Of a stretch of DNA of 32,110 bases, positions 1 through 7,637 are shown one piece after another. Every line of letters starts with the position of its first letter. The first letter of the stretch is position 1. The notes under the pieces were generated by a model. It saw only the letters and a list, made by a program, of their open reading frames with translations. It had not been told where the DNA came from and searched no databases. A program made the translations under genes and the position numbers. Origin of the DNA: Lachnospiraceae bacterium (GTDB taxonomy: Bacteria; Bacillota; Clostridia; Lachnospirales; Lachnospiraceae). Location: NCBI GenBank assembly GCA_017540605.1, contig JAFYAS010000027.1, positions 1 through 32,110 of the forward strand, read 5' to 3'.

Positions 1-20
1 ACAAATGTAAAATCATCCTG

Positions 21-77
21 GCTTCTGCGTCAGCAGAAGCATCCTTGTTGGGTGGGAACCGGCACCCAAGGTGCCGG
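21..77. other. Pair of GC-rich hairpins, possible structured RNA or element end
   Basis: Positions 21-40 form a perfect 8-bp stem with a 4-base loop (GCTTCTGC / GCAGAAGC). Positions 59-77 form a second perfect 8-bp stem with a 3-base loop (CCGGCACC / GGTGCCGG). A G-rich linker, GGGTGGG, lies between them. No T-run follows on either strand, so these are not ordinary terminators. Back-to-back compact hairpins occur at ends of IS200/IS605-type elements and in their guide RNAs, but I see no transposase, and the window starts just upstream. Confidence 0.35.
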
Positions 78-154
78 GTGGGCTATAATAAATCCCATCT
101 CCTATATATCAAACCTATCTAGTTTTCGGACAGTCTCCCCCTCACATACCCCAG

Positions 155-199
155 AAAGTCTTTGTTTTAGCTACTTTTAAGCATATCAAAGACTTTTTT
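155..199 (+). terminator. Possible weak intrinsic terminator
   Basis: Perfect 10-bp arms AAAGTCTTTG (155-164) and CAAAGACTTT (187-196) are followed by more T residues to 199. The loop is long at 22 bases and the stem is AT-rich, so efficiency is doubtful. No plus-strand gene ends upstream within the window. Confidence 0.3.
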
Positions 200-304
200 A
201 AGACTATGTAACGGGATGAAAACCTACATATTTAAATGTGAATTTCAAAAACAATAGATAATCGAACTCACATTATAACATATTTCGTCCGATTTGTAAC
301 GCAA

Positions 305-338
305 GATATCAGATTAGATAACGATATGATATCAGATT
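305..338. repeat. 11-bp direct repeat pair
   Basis: GATATCAGATT occurs exactly at 305-315 and again at 328-338, with 12 bases between them. There are only two copies and no associated gene, so it could be a protein-binding site or chance in AT-rich DNA. Confidence 0.3.
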
Positions 339-599
339 TGTAAAAATAAAAGGCAAGCACTAGGTTCCTGAATATATTTAGAATTATTGATCAATCCAAA
401 TATATCACACGAAAAGAACCTGCAAACATTTGACTGCAGTCTAGCAAGTTTCAGAAACCTAAATAAAACTATTTTATCAACCAAGATGATATGACTAACT
501 ATTCTATCAATAGAAGGAATAGATAGTGAATGCATCTTATATATGATATTTTTATGGTTTGATTTACTCAATGTTTTATCTCCGTGGACTATTATATAC

Positions 600-627
600 A
601 TGTTAAACTGTCATGACAGTTAAACAT
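600..627. repeat. 28-bp near-perfect palindrome
   Basis: The halves 600-613 and 614-627 are reverse complements except for one base pair, with no loop. The palindrome covers the stop codon of the truncated dehydratase gene. It is AT-rich and not followed by a T-run, so it looks more like a dimeric protein site or recombination scar than a terminator. Confidence 0.5.
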
Positions 628-2279
628 ACAGAACTATAGTTAATACTATTTATAAGAACGATTACATTATTAAACAAACAAGAAACCCACCGTTTATGCG
701 GTGTTGAGGCACTTGTTCTTAAAACTACATCAGCGCCAAATCTTGTCGCACTGAACTTAGTCTGAACTTTTTTATGATCCTTATCGTCAAGCTCTTTGGC
801 ACTTTCGGCAAATGGATACATGCTCCCGTCTTCATCCTCCTGATGGACATGAAGCACCGGTATCTCATCTTCTCTGTGTTCACTGATCATTTTATTGAAT
901 GACTGGATCACAAGCTCGCACAGGCGCTTTGAGGCTCCCATTATATTGGTCGGATTCACTGCCTTATCCGTACTTACGAGCACAAAATTCTTAGTACCAT
1001 ACATCATGGCGGCATACGCCACCTTGTATGTTCCTATGACATTGTTCTTGATGGCTTCACATGGACTATCCTCCATAAGCGGAACATGCTTATGTGCTGC
1101 TGCGTGATATACGATATCAGGTCTGAATCTGCGAAATACCTCATTTACTCTTCTGCTGTCTCTTACAGAACCGATAAGCACCTCTAACGGACAGTCCGGT
1201 TTTTCTCTCAGTATCTTATGCTGTATTGAATATGCATTATTCTCATATATATCAAATATGATGAGCTTCTTGGGATTGTGTCTTGAAACCTGAAGTGCTA
1301 TCTCGCTGCCGATAGATCCTCCGCCTCCGGTTATAAGAACAACCTGTCCCGATAACTGATCATATATCTCATCCATGTCAACATCTACCTGCTCTCGTCC
1401 AAGCAGATCTTCTATATTGACATCCCGGATAGCTTTTATATCTACTTCACCGTTGGCAAGCTGATATATTCCGGGAAGAGTTTTCAGTTCGCACTTTGTC
1501 TCATTGCATATGGTCAGGATATCTCTCTGATCTTTTTTACTTGCAGACGGAATGGCGAAGTATATTTTTTCCACCTTATACTTTTCCGCACTCAGAAGTA
1601 TCGCCTCTCTGCCTCCTACTACGGGCACTCCTTCTATCTGCTTGTTCCACTTCGTCTGATCTCCGTCCATTACACATACCGGAACCTCGTTCATCTCTTC
1701 CGAACGCTGTATTTCCCTGATGATATTCCTGCCGGCCTCTCCTGCTCCAATGATCATGACCCTCTTTAGAGAGCTCACATCTCTGGTATATCTTCTTTTT
1801 AATATTAAATAAAACCTGTAACCATATCTTGCGGATATCACCAATATAAATTGAAATACCGGTCCAAAGAAATAGTATGAAAGCGGCATTCTTAGAATAA
1901 ACACGGTTATAAATACGATATGACATATGCCGGTTACAACAGTAGCTATAGCGACTCTGACAGCTTCGATCACACTCGCATATTTCCATATACTCTTATA
2001 TAGCTTTAGGGCTGTAAAAATAACGATACATCCGACAGCATAAAATGGAATAAACTCAAGATATGCATCCAGATATGATCTGGGTATATGTGAAAACTCG
2101 CCGTCAAATCTAAACCACAGCGCCAAAAAATACGATAAAACTACTGCGAAGAGGTCATAAATGACCAGCGTAGTATTTACAAGGTACATCTTTAGCTTGG
2201 TGCTTAAGCTTATTGAATTTTTAGTATGTGTTCCAAACTCCTTATTATTAGTTTCACTGTCTATATTACCAGTGTTCAT
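603..2279 (-). CDS. CapD/FlaA1-type nucleotide-sugar dehydratase, C-terminally truncated
   Basis: Membrane-bound polysaccharide biosynthesis enzyme of the CapD/FlaA1 family, which converts UDP-GlcNAc-type sugars to 4-keto-6-deoxy forms for capsule or glycan assembly. About four hydrophobic segments lie in residues 30-150. A first Rossmann motif, IGAGEAGR, lies near 180, a second, ITGGGGSIGSE, near 320, and the catalytic-loop motif STDKAVNPTNIMGASKR follows. Family sequence continues to ATRFG, where NVLGS and about 100 further residues are expected. Instead a 43-residue unrelated tail (603-734) leads to the stop. The break sits beside a hairpin that may be an insertion-sequence end. The gene starts 3 bases after the ATPase stop, so it is the last gene of the loaP operon. 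The missing substrate-binding part makes normal activity unlikely. Confidence 0.85.
   Translation of the reverse strand: MNTGNIDSETNNKEFGTHTKNSISLSTKLKMYLVNTTLVIYDLFAVVLSYFLALWFRFDGEFSHIPRSYLDAYLEFIPFYAVGCIVIFTALKLYKSIWKYASVIEAVRVAIATVVTGICHIVFITVFILRMPLSYYFFGPVFQFILVISARYGYRFYLILKRRYTRDVSSLKRVMIIGAGEAGRNIIREIQRSEEMNEVPVCVMDGDQTKWNKQIEGVPVVGGREAILLSAEKYKVEKIYFAIPSASKKDQRDILTICNETKCELKTLPGIYQLANGEVDIKAIRDVNIEDLLGREQVDVDMDEIYDQLSGQVVLITGGGGSIGSEIALQVSRHNPKKLIIFDIYENNAYSIQHKILREKPDCPLEVLIGSVRDSRRVNEVFRRFRPDIVYHAAAHKHVPLMEDSPCEAIKNNVIGTYKVAYAAMMYGTKNFVLVSTDKAVNPTNIMGASKRLCELVIQSFNKMISEHREDEIPVLHVHQEDEDGSMYPFAESAKELDDKDHKKVQTKFSATRFGADVVLRTSASTPHKRWVSCLFNNVIVLINSINYSSVCLTVMTV
681..735 (-). mobile_element. 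Possible IS200/IS605-type right-end remnant
   Basis: A hairpin with stem CACCG/CGGTG (688-703) is followed on the minus strand by GGGTTTCTTG. This is the general look of the terminal hairpin at the right end of TnpB-carrying IS605-type elements. It begins within 35 bases of the point where the dehydratase gene loses its family sequence (about 735). No transposase or TnpB frame remains and no target duplication is expected for this family, so the call rests on shape and position only. Confidence 0.3.
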
Positions 2280-2282
2280 AAC

Positions 2283-3872
2283 CTAAACCGTCCCCTCATA
2301 CAGTATTTTATCATCTATACGAACCTGACGAACGCCCGGTTCCTTGTTCTTGTTGAAGTTGAAGCTCAACATATATCCTGTATCCAGATTCCAATGATCG
2401 AGATACTCTTTTATCTGTTTCTCTCCATCCGCATTATATCTTGGTCCCCTCCATATCTTAAGCTCAATGATATACTGCTCTCCGAGATAATCCACTATCA
2501 CATCTGTTCTTGTCTGGTCTCTTGTCTGTGCTTCGATGTAGTAATTGCCGGTACCGTTGATGATCGGTTTCAGATACAGAAGGAACAGCTCTCTTCCATC
2601 CTTTTCCTTGAATCTGTCCACGAGAGGACCGCATACTTGTGTATATGTCTCGATAAACCGTTCAAGGATCAACCGCATATTCAGCTTTCCGTCTGTTACA
2701 AATTGGTTCTTTGCAAGTTCGCCTTCTCTTGAGAAGACATTACTTTTCAGTTCCTCATCGGATATGAAGAGGTTGTACAACATTATCTCAAATATACGAT
2801 TAGCTATTTTTACTGTATTGTGATCATTTCTGATCAAACCGTACATCTGTAGCTGAGTTATGGCATCCTGTTGATGATTCCAGGTAAGCCTTGTTCCCTC
2901 CATCAGAATACTTCGTATCGATCTCTTAAGCTCCGGATAGTTGTTCAGATTCTTGGTAAGTGACTGAAACAGCGTATTGCTTTCAGCAAGTATCAGTTTG
3001 ATCGCTTCATCGATCCCTATCCTTGTCCACGCCTTAGAAGGGCTCATGCCTTTACATATACGTTCATCGATCAACTGACAGATCCTGCTGACTAAAAAAG
3101 GATATCCGTTGGTATATTCCCTGATAGATTTTGCGATCGCTCCCGTATCCATTCCGGTATGATGATCCGCCTCATATTCATCAAGCATTCCCTTGATACC
3201 TGTTTCAGAAAGGCTCATATCGATATTGAAGTCAGCTGCTATATTCCATGGGCTGTTTTCCCTGCTATTATCCTCAAGTCGTATCTTTGACTTCAGATGC
3301 TTAACATCAGTCACTCCGGCAAGGATGACAGACTGGAAAGTCGGGATACCATCAGCATCACGGCTGATATATCCATCTCTGAGCTGTGCCAGAAAATCTA
3401 AAAATACCTGGTTGTTTGTGGCACTGTCTACTTCATCGATCATTAAAACAATACCGGCTTCAGATCTAACTATCCATCTTCTCAGAGTCCTGAACAGATC
3501 GTCCATTTTAACTTTTTTCTCATCTTCATCGTTCAGCTTTTGAAGTGCATCTATTGTATCTTTCGGGATCGAAACACTCTCAAACTCATAGGCATCAATT
3601 ATTATACGCGCCATCGCTTGAGCAAAACTTGCACCACTTGCAAACACATCATTATCTAATCTCTGAAAATCCAGGGATAATACTGTGTATTCCTTTCTAA
3701 GAACACTTTTAAGTGCCGTCAGGGTCGTCGTCTTTCCATATTGCCTTGCACGATTTATTGCAAAGTACTCGCCTGCATCAACCAATACTTTTATCTCTTT
3801 TACTCTTTCGGAGATATCTACCATATAGTGTTTTGATGGAATACAAACTGCTGTTGTATTGAATTTTTTCAT
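2283..3872 (-). CDS. AAA-family ATPase with C-terminal PD-(D/E)XK-like domain
   Basis: A 529-residue predicted ATPase of the group annotated as AAA-like domain proteins. The P-loop is near residue 45 as NRARQYGKTTTL. It keeps GKT but lacks the first glycine of the usual GxxxxGK. A clear Walker B, GIVLMIDEVD, lies near 145. The end carries DVIVDYLGEQYIIELKIW, a D...ExK arrangement typical of PD-(D/E)XK nuclease-like folds. Many relatives are linked to mobile DNA or defence, but their biological role is not settled. The gene lies 15 bases after the loaP-like stop and 3 bases before the dehydratase start, so it is transcribed with them. No role in polysaccharide synthesis is evident, so it may be cargo that moved into the locus. 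Confidence 0.75.
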   Translation of the reverse strand: MKKFNTTAVCIPSKHYMVDISERVKEIKVLVDAGEYFAINRARQYGKTTTLTALKSVLRKEYTVLSLDFQRLDNDVFASGASFAQAMARIIIDAYEFESVSIPKDTIDALQKLNDEDEKKVKMDDLFRTLRRWIVRSEAGIVLMIDEVDSATNNQVFLDFLAQLRDGYISRDADGIPTFQSVILAGVTDVKHLKSKIRLEDNSRENSPWNIAADFNIDMSLSETGIKGMLDEYEADHHTGMDTGAIAKSIREYTNGYPFLVSRICQLIDERICKGMSPSKAWTRIGIDEAIKLILAESNTLFQSLTKNLNNYPELKRSIRSILMEGTRLTWNHQQDAITQLQMYGLIRNDHNTVKIANRIFEIMLYNLFISDEELKSNVFSREGELAKNQFVTDGKLNMRLILERFIETYTQVCGPLVDRFKEKDGRELFLLYLKPIINGTGNYYIEAQTRDQTRTDVIVDYLGEQYIIELKIWRGPRYNADGEKQIKEYLDHWNLDTGYMLSFNFNKNKEPGVRQVRIDDKILYEGTV

Positions 3873-3887
3873 TTAACGATCTCTCCT

Positions 3888-4664
3888 TCAGACCTGTTCA
3901 GATCCTTCCCCGGTCGCCACGGGCATCAGATCCTCCATAGCCATCTCCACTGCCGTAATGCTTCCAAATAACATCACGCCGACACTCACACATCCCTTCA
4001 CCGGATCCACCTTTATAATCTCCAAAGGCTCGTCTCCATATATCCCGGTGGTATTGATCACCTTATCACCCACCTTGTATCCGATGACGTCATGATCTAT
4101 GGATATCTCTGTTTTATCTGACTTTTCTTTTTCAATCCAATCTATCTTCGGGTCTGCGTCAGTCCAGACTCCGAATTTCATTCTCTTTGTCTCTCCGAGC
4201 ATCAAAAGCTCTACCATGGCTCTTCTGTGTGAGATGTCAAGCTTTACGATATCGTCCCTGTAATATTCAAGTGGGCCTATGATCTTGTCAGGCTTTCCCG
4301 ATTTTCCCATATGCACATAACTGACTCTCATGATCCCTTCGCGCAGAACATTCTCAAAAAACCTGCTCTCATCTTGATTCAGTGTCAAGAATGATACATC
4401 ACCCTTGCTCCTTGAAGATAATAGCATGGATAACTCGCCAAGCTCCTTTAGATCCTCATAAAGCTCCTCCGGCTCATCGGATTCGATAAATAAATACCCG
4501 GGGAACAGTTTTTTTGCACTGATATGGCCTATGCCCTGCTTCTTCCATACATCTTCATATAGCGGCACAAAGCATCTACTATAATGCTTTCTGTGAACAA
4601 ATGTATTGATCCACAGACACACCTCATGCTCTCTTCCCGTTGTTGTATGAATCACGTACCACAT
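3888..4664 (-). CDS. loaP: NusG-family transcription antiterminator, LoaP-like
   Basis: A specialised NusG paralogue that binds RNA polymerase and helps it read through terminators in long operons. It begins MWYVIHTTTGREHEV, the typical start of a NusG N-terminal domain. It has the FPGYLFIE motif at about residue 70, and ends in a KOW domain (YKVGDKVINTTGIYGDEPLEI). At 258 residues it is longer than housekeeping NusG, the extra length lying between the two domains. LoaP proteins in Firmicutes usually sit at the head of polysaccharide or antibiotic operons and act through an RNA hairpin in the leader. Here it heads a three-gene unit with an ATPase and a truncated capsule dehydratase, so its original target operon is probably mostly lost or lies beyond the left edge. 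Confidence 0.8.
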   Translation of the reverse strand: MWYVIHTTTGREHEVCLWINTFVHRKHYSRCFVPLYEDVWKKQGIGHISAKKLFPGYLFIESDEPEELYEDLKELGELSMLLSSRSKGDVSFLTLNQDESRFFENVLREGIMRVSYVHMGKSGKPDKIIGPLEYYRDDIVKLDISHRRAMVELLMLGETKRMKFGVWTDADPKIDWIEKEKSDKTEISIDHDVIGYKVGDKVINTTGIYGDEPLEIIKVDPVKGCVSVGVMLFGSITAVEMAMEDLMPVATGEGSEQV

Positions 4665-4868
4665 ATCCCTCTCCGATCTGCCTTGTTATCCTTCAATATG
4701 GCATAGCTTCGCCATAGCCGGAAAATCTCTGTCTTCCAACCACTCATATCTTATGCCCGAAGGTGCTCACAGAAGCTGCGTATACAGACGGCTATGAACC
4801 GCTTCTTGTTGTATCACAAAGGAGTTCTGCCCATGATGATCAAGCATACCCCTCATTCGATATCTAAC
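4665..4868 (-). promoter_or_regulatory. Untranslated leader of the loaP operon
   Basis: About 200 bases separate the predicted transcription start from the loaP start codon. A 6-bp stem with an 8-base loop (TATGGC / GCCATA on the minus strand, 4698-4717) lies about 35 bases before the gene. A weaker AGAAGC/GCTTCT stem spans 4771-4806. LoaP proteins act on a leader hairpin, so one of these could be the recognition element, but I cannot match the published consensus by eye. The plus strand has a 50-codon open stretch without a start codon ending at 4866, which I do not call a gene. Confidence 0.35.
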
Positions 4869-4874
4869 CAATAA

Positions 4875-4903
4875 AATGTATCACCGAAAGCACTTATAGT
4901 CAA
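4875..4903 (-). promoter_or_regulatory. Promoter for the loaP operon
   Basis: On the minus strand a -35 TTGACT (4898-4903), a 17-base spacer and an extended -10 TGaTACATT (-10 at 4875-4880) are seen. A second TTGACA (4914-4919) lies just upstream with a TATAAG 15 bases on, so tandem starts are possible. The spacer/-10 junction GCTTTCGGTGATA is shared exactly with the promoter of the large surface-protein gene. Confidence 0.5.
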
Positions 4904-4996
4904 TAAACAAAAATGTCAATCAAGAGCCCAAAAATGTATAATTTTTACACATTCTCCATAAACTCTCACTTACGATCCAATATTGTGCCCGATACA

Positions 4997-5023
4997 GAAA
5001 AGCATATGCAGGGGAAGCTGCAT
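4997..5023 (-). terminator. Weak intrinsic terminator after glnS
   Basis: The minus strand has a 6-bp stem ATGCAG/CTGCAT with a 6-base loop (5006-5023), followed by ATGCTTTTC. The stem is short and the T-run only four, so this is a modest candidate. It lies 25 bases past the glnS stop. Confidence 0.4.
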
Positions 5024-5047
5024 CTACTCTTCTAATCGCGCTATATT

Positions 5048-6709
5048 CTACGCCGGCTTATACGAACTCTTAAGGGACACTATCCTGTTGAATACCAAAG
5101 CGTCCTCTTTGCTATCCTTGGTATCAACTGTAAAGTATCCGTGTCTGAAGAACTGGAAGGACTCCCCGGGCTTTGCATCGGCAAATGCCTTCTCAAGCTT
5201 GCAGCCCTCAAGGGTTACAAGGGAATTGGGGTTGAGCTTTAAGCTTCCGTCTTCGTTTAAGTAACCGTCCTCTTCTTCAAGAACTATGTTCTCATAAAGC
5301 CTTACTGTAGCATCCACGCATTCCTTTGCAGATACCCAATGTATGGTTCCCTTGACCTTTCTGCCCTCAAAGCCTGAACCGCTCTTGGTCTCGGGATCGT
5401 AGGTACAGTGTACCTCTATTACCTTGCCGTTCTCGTCTTTTATAAAGTCAGTACACTTTACAAAATATGCATTCTTAAGTCTTACCTCGTTGCCGGGGAA
5501 GAGTCTGAAATACTTCTTGGGAGGCTCCTCCATGAAGTCCTCTCTCTCGATATAAAGCTCCTTGGTAAACGCTACCTTCCTGCTTCCAAGCTCAGGATTC
5601 TCCTGGTTGTTATACACATCCAGGTACTCAACCTGATCCTCGGGGTAATTGTCTATCACAAGCTTCACAGGATCAAGAACTGCCATCATACGATCACACT
5701 TCATCTTAAGATCCTCTCTGATGCAATACTCAAGCATGGCATAATCAGAGGTTGCCTGACTCTTTGAAATTCCCGAAAGCTCTACGAACATCTTGATGGA
5801 TTCCGGTGTAAAGCCACGGCGTCTGAGTCCGCTTATTGACACAAGTCTGGGATCGTCCCAACCGTCTACTATACCGTCCTCTACAAGCTTCTTGATATAT
5901 CTCTTTCCTGTGATGATATTCTTAAGGTAAAGCTTTGCAAACTCGATCTGCCTGGGGGGATGGGGGAATTCTGCTTCCCTTACTACCCAGTCATAAAGAG
6001 GTCTGTGATCCTCGAACTCAAGAGTACAAAGAGAGTGGCTGATGCCCTCAAGCGCATCCTCGATAGGATGTGCAAAATCATACATGGGATAGATGCACCA
6101 CTTGTCGCCTGTGTTATGATGTGTCATCCTTGCCACACGGTAAATGATGGGATCACGCATATTGATATTACCTGATGCCATATCTATCTTGGCACGAAGT
6201 ACCTTGGCTCCGTCCTCGAACTCGCCGTTCTTCATTCTCTCGAATAAGTCAAGATTCTCCTCTACGGAACGGTTCCTATAGGGGCTCTCCTTACCCGGCT
6301 CGGTAAGTGTTCCTCTGTATTCTCTGATCTCATCTGCTGTGAGATCGCAGACGTATGCCTTGCCCTTCTTTATAAGCTTTACCGCTATCTCATACATCTG
6401 ATCAAAATAATCCGATGCATAGAACATCCTGCCCTCAAAATCAGCTCCAAGCCACTTTACATCCTCAAGGATGGACTGAACGAACTCTGTCCTCTCCTTG
6501 GTGGGATTGGTATCGTCAAATCTGAAATTGAACTGTCCGCCGTACTCCTTCGCTATACCATAGTTAAGAAGTATGGACTTCGCATGTCCGATGTGAAGGT
6601 ATCCGTTGGGCTCCGGAGGAAAACGGGTTACGATCTTGTCGTATTTGCCTTCCTTCAGATCCTCGTCTATTGCCTGCTCTATAAAATTTCTACTCTTTGT
6701 CTCTTCCAT
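5048..6709 (-). CDS. glnS: Glutaminyl-tRNA synthetase
   Basis: Cytoplasmic class I aminoacyl-tRNA synthetase charging tRNA-Gln with glutamine. The class I signature is [15 protein letters not shown] near residue 31. The family blocks [27 protein letters not shown] and ISGLRRRGF follow, and the C-terminal anticodon-binding beta-barrels match ([11 protein letters not shown]). The 553-residue length is normal. The second class I motif, MSKR in E. coli GlnRS, reads TGKR here: the lysine and arginine stay but Met-Ser is replaced. The gene follows the TPM-domain gene by 35 bases and probably shares its transcript. The ribosome site is weak (AAAGG about 15 bases upstream). Confidence 0.95.
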   Translation of the reverse strand: MEETKSRNFIEQAIDEDLKEGKYDKIVTRFPPEPNGYLHIGHAKSILLNYGIAKEYGGQFNFRFDDTNPTKERTEFVQSILEDVKWLGADFEGRMFYASDYFDQMYEIAVKLIKKGKAYVCDLTADEIREYRGTLTEPGKESPYRNRSVEENLDLFERMKNGEFEDGAKVLRAKIDMASGNINMRDPIIYRVARMTHHNTGDKWCIYPMYDFAHPIEDALEGISHSLCTLEFEDHRPLYDWVVREAEFPHPPRQIEFAKLYLKNIITGKRYIKKLVEDGIVDGWDDPRLVSISGLRRRGFTPESIKMFVELSGISKSQATSDYAMLEYCIREDLKMKCDRMMAVLDPVKLVIDNYPEDQVEYLDVYNNQENPELGSRKVAFTKELYIEREDFMEEPPKKYFRLFPGNEVRLKNAYFVKCTDFIKDENGKVIEVHCTYDPETKSGSGFEGRKVKGTIHWVSAKECVDATVRLYENIVLEEEDGYLNEDGSLKLNPNSLVTLEGCKLEKAFADAKPGESFQFFRHGYFTVDTKDSKEDALVFNRIVSLKSSYKPA

Positions 6710-6744
6710 CTGTTTATTCTAAAACCTTTCAATAATCTTTTACA

Positions 6745-7626
6745 TCAATGACTTCCGCCGCTTCCGCCGTGGCCTCCTCCGCCACCGCCTCCGCCGCCGG
6801 AGCTTCTCTCGATATGACGGCTGGTGGTATGCTTGCTGATGAAGGTATCATGGGAAAGCTTTACCTTGGCTTTTCCACCCTTTACATAAGTGGCTTTGTC
6901 TACTGTCACCTTGCCCGCATTTACGCATAACTGCACGATCATAAATATGATAGCAATGATAAGGGCTATGGCGATACTGATACCTATGGGCCAATAGGCT
7001 CCTATCATACCCATACCTATCATCTTCAGTGTAACCTTTCTTGCCATACGCTTGTAGGCTCCTGCGGGATCGTCATTGACATCCTCATTGACGCTGTCTA
7101 TGATAGACTCTCTCTCGTGGGCAGGAAGCTTGTCTGCATATTTTCCAAAGGGATAGAGATAGCAATGGGAATCGCCCGAATAAGCTGACCAGTTATCAAA
7201 GTAGACTACGACATTGCCGTCCGGCTGATCCCAACCGGGCTTGTTTTCCTTTACCCAGTTCTCTATCCATGTAGCCTGCTTGTCAAAGTCGTTGTCATTG
7301 GTCTTGGTAAAATATGGACTGTTTCCTATGATCAGGAATATATCGCAACCAATCTTTGCCTCACATTTTTCTATATAGGTCTGAAGCTCTTCCTTCTCGG
7401 TAGCGCTTAAAAGGGTGCTCACATCCCTGAGCTGATATTCAGGATTGATGGAACGCACCTCGTCAGCATCTGCCTCAATGAATAATATCCTGCTTTCATC
7501 TGTATAAACATCATTGTTTCTATCACTGACAGTTCCTACAGACACACCTCTTAAAGCTATAGATATGCCCCAGAAGACTGCTCCGATAATGAGCATGATA
7601 ATGATGAATTTTCTAAACTTTGCCAT
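6745..7626 (-). CDS. TPM-domain membrane protein with glycine-rich tail
   Basis: A 293-residue membrane protein. A hydrophobic anchor lies at residues 7-25. A TPM-type domain occupies about residues 60-175, ending in motifs such as GNVVVYFDN and YPFGKYADKL. A second membrane segment is near 213-235, and a basic linker leads to a tail of nine consecutive glycines and GGHGGSGGSH. TPM (TLP18.3/Psb32/MOLO-1) domains occur in poorly understood membrane-proteostasis proteins and some have phosphatase activity; the glycine-rich end is typical of bacterial members. The domain would lie outside the membrane. The gene starts 11 bases after the zinc-ribbon gene with a strong AGGAGG site, so the two are co-expressed and may act together. 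Confidence 0.75.
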   Translation of the reverse strand: MAKFRKFIIIMLIIGAVFWGISIALRGVSVGTVSDRNNDVYTDESRILFIEADADEVRSINPEYQLRDVSTLLSATEKEELQTYIEKCEAKIGCDIFLIIGNSPYFTKTNDNDFDKQATWIENWVKENKPGWDQPDGNVVVYFDNWSAYSGDSHCYLYPFGKYADKLPAHERESIIDSVNEDVNDDPAGAYKRMARKVTLKMIGMGMIGAYWPIGISIAIALIIAIIFMIVQLCVNAGKVTVDKATYVKGGKAKVKLSHDTFISKHTTSRHIERSSGGGGGGGGGHGGSGGSH

Positions 7627-7637
7627 ACTTCCACCTC

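Larger units (their letters stand above)
1..602. other. AT-rich gene-poor stretch
   Basis: No convincing gene is visible. The only long open frame (332-601, minus) is AT-rich, lacks a ribosome site and resembles no family I know. The stretch holds two GC-rich hairpins near the left edge, a 10-bp-stem hairpin with a T-run, an 11-bp direct repeat pair and, at its right border, a palindrome. It lies downstream of a truncated polysaccharide gene. I read it as debris of rearrangement or insertion-sequence activity, which is inference. Confidence 0.5.

Noticed and set aside
305..338. CRISPR-like repeat
   Set aside because: Only two 11-bp copies with a 12-base gap and no cas genes.
332..601. 89-codon minus-strand open frame
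   Set aside because: AT-rich, no ribosome site, no family features, starts within the palindrome; treated as non-coding.
1576..1989. 137-codon minus-strand frame inside the dehydratase gene
   Set aside because: Alternative-frame shadow of a clearly coding region.
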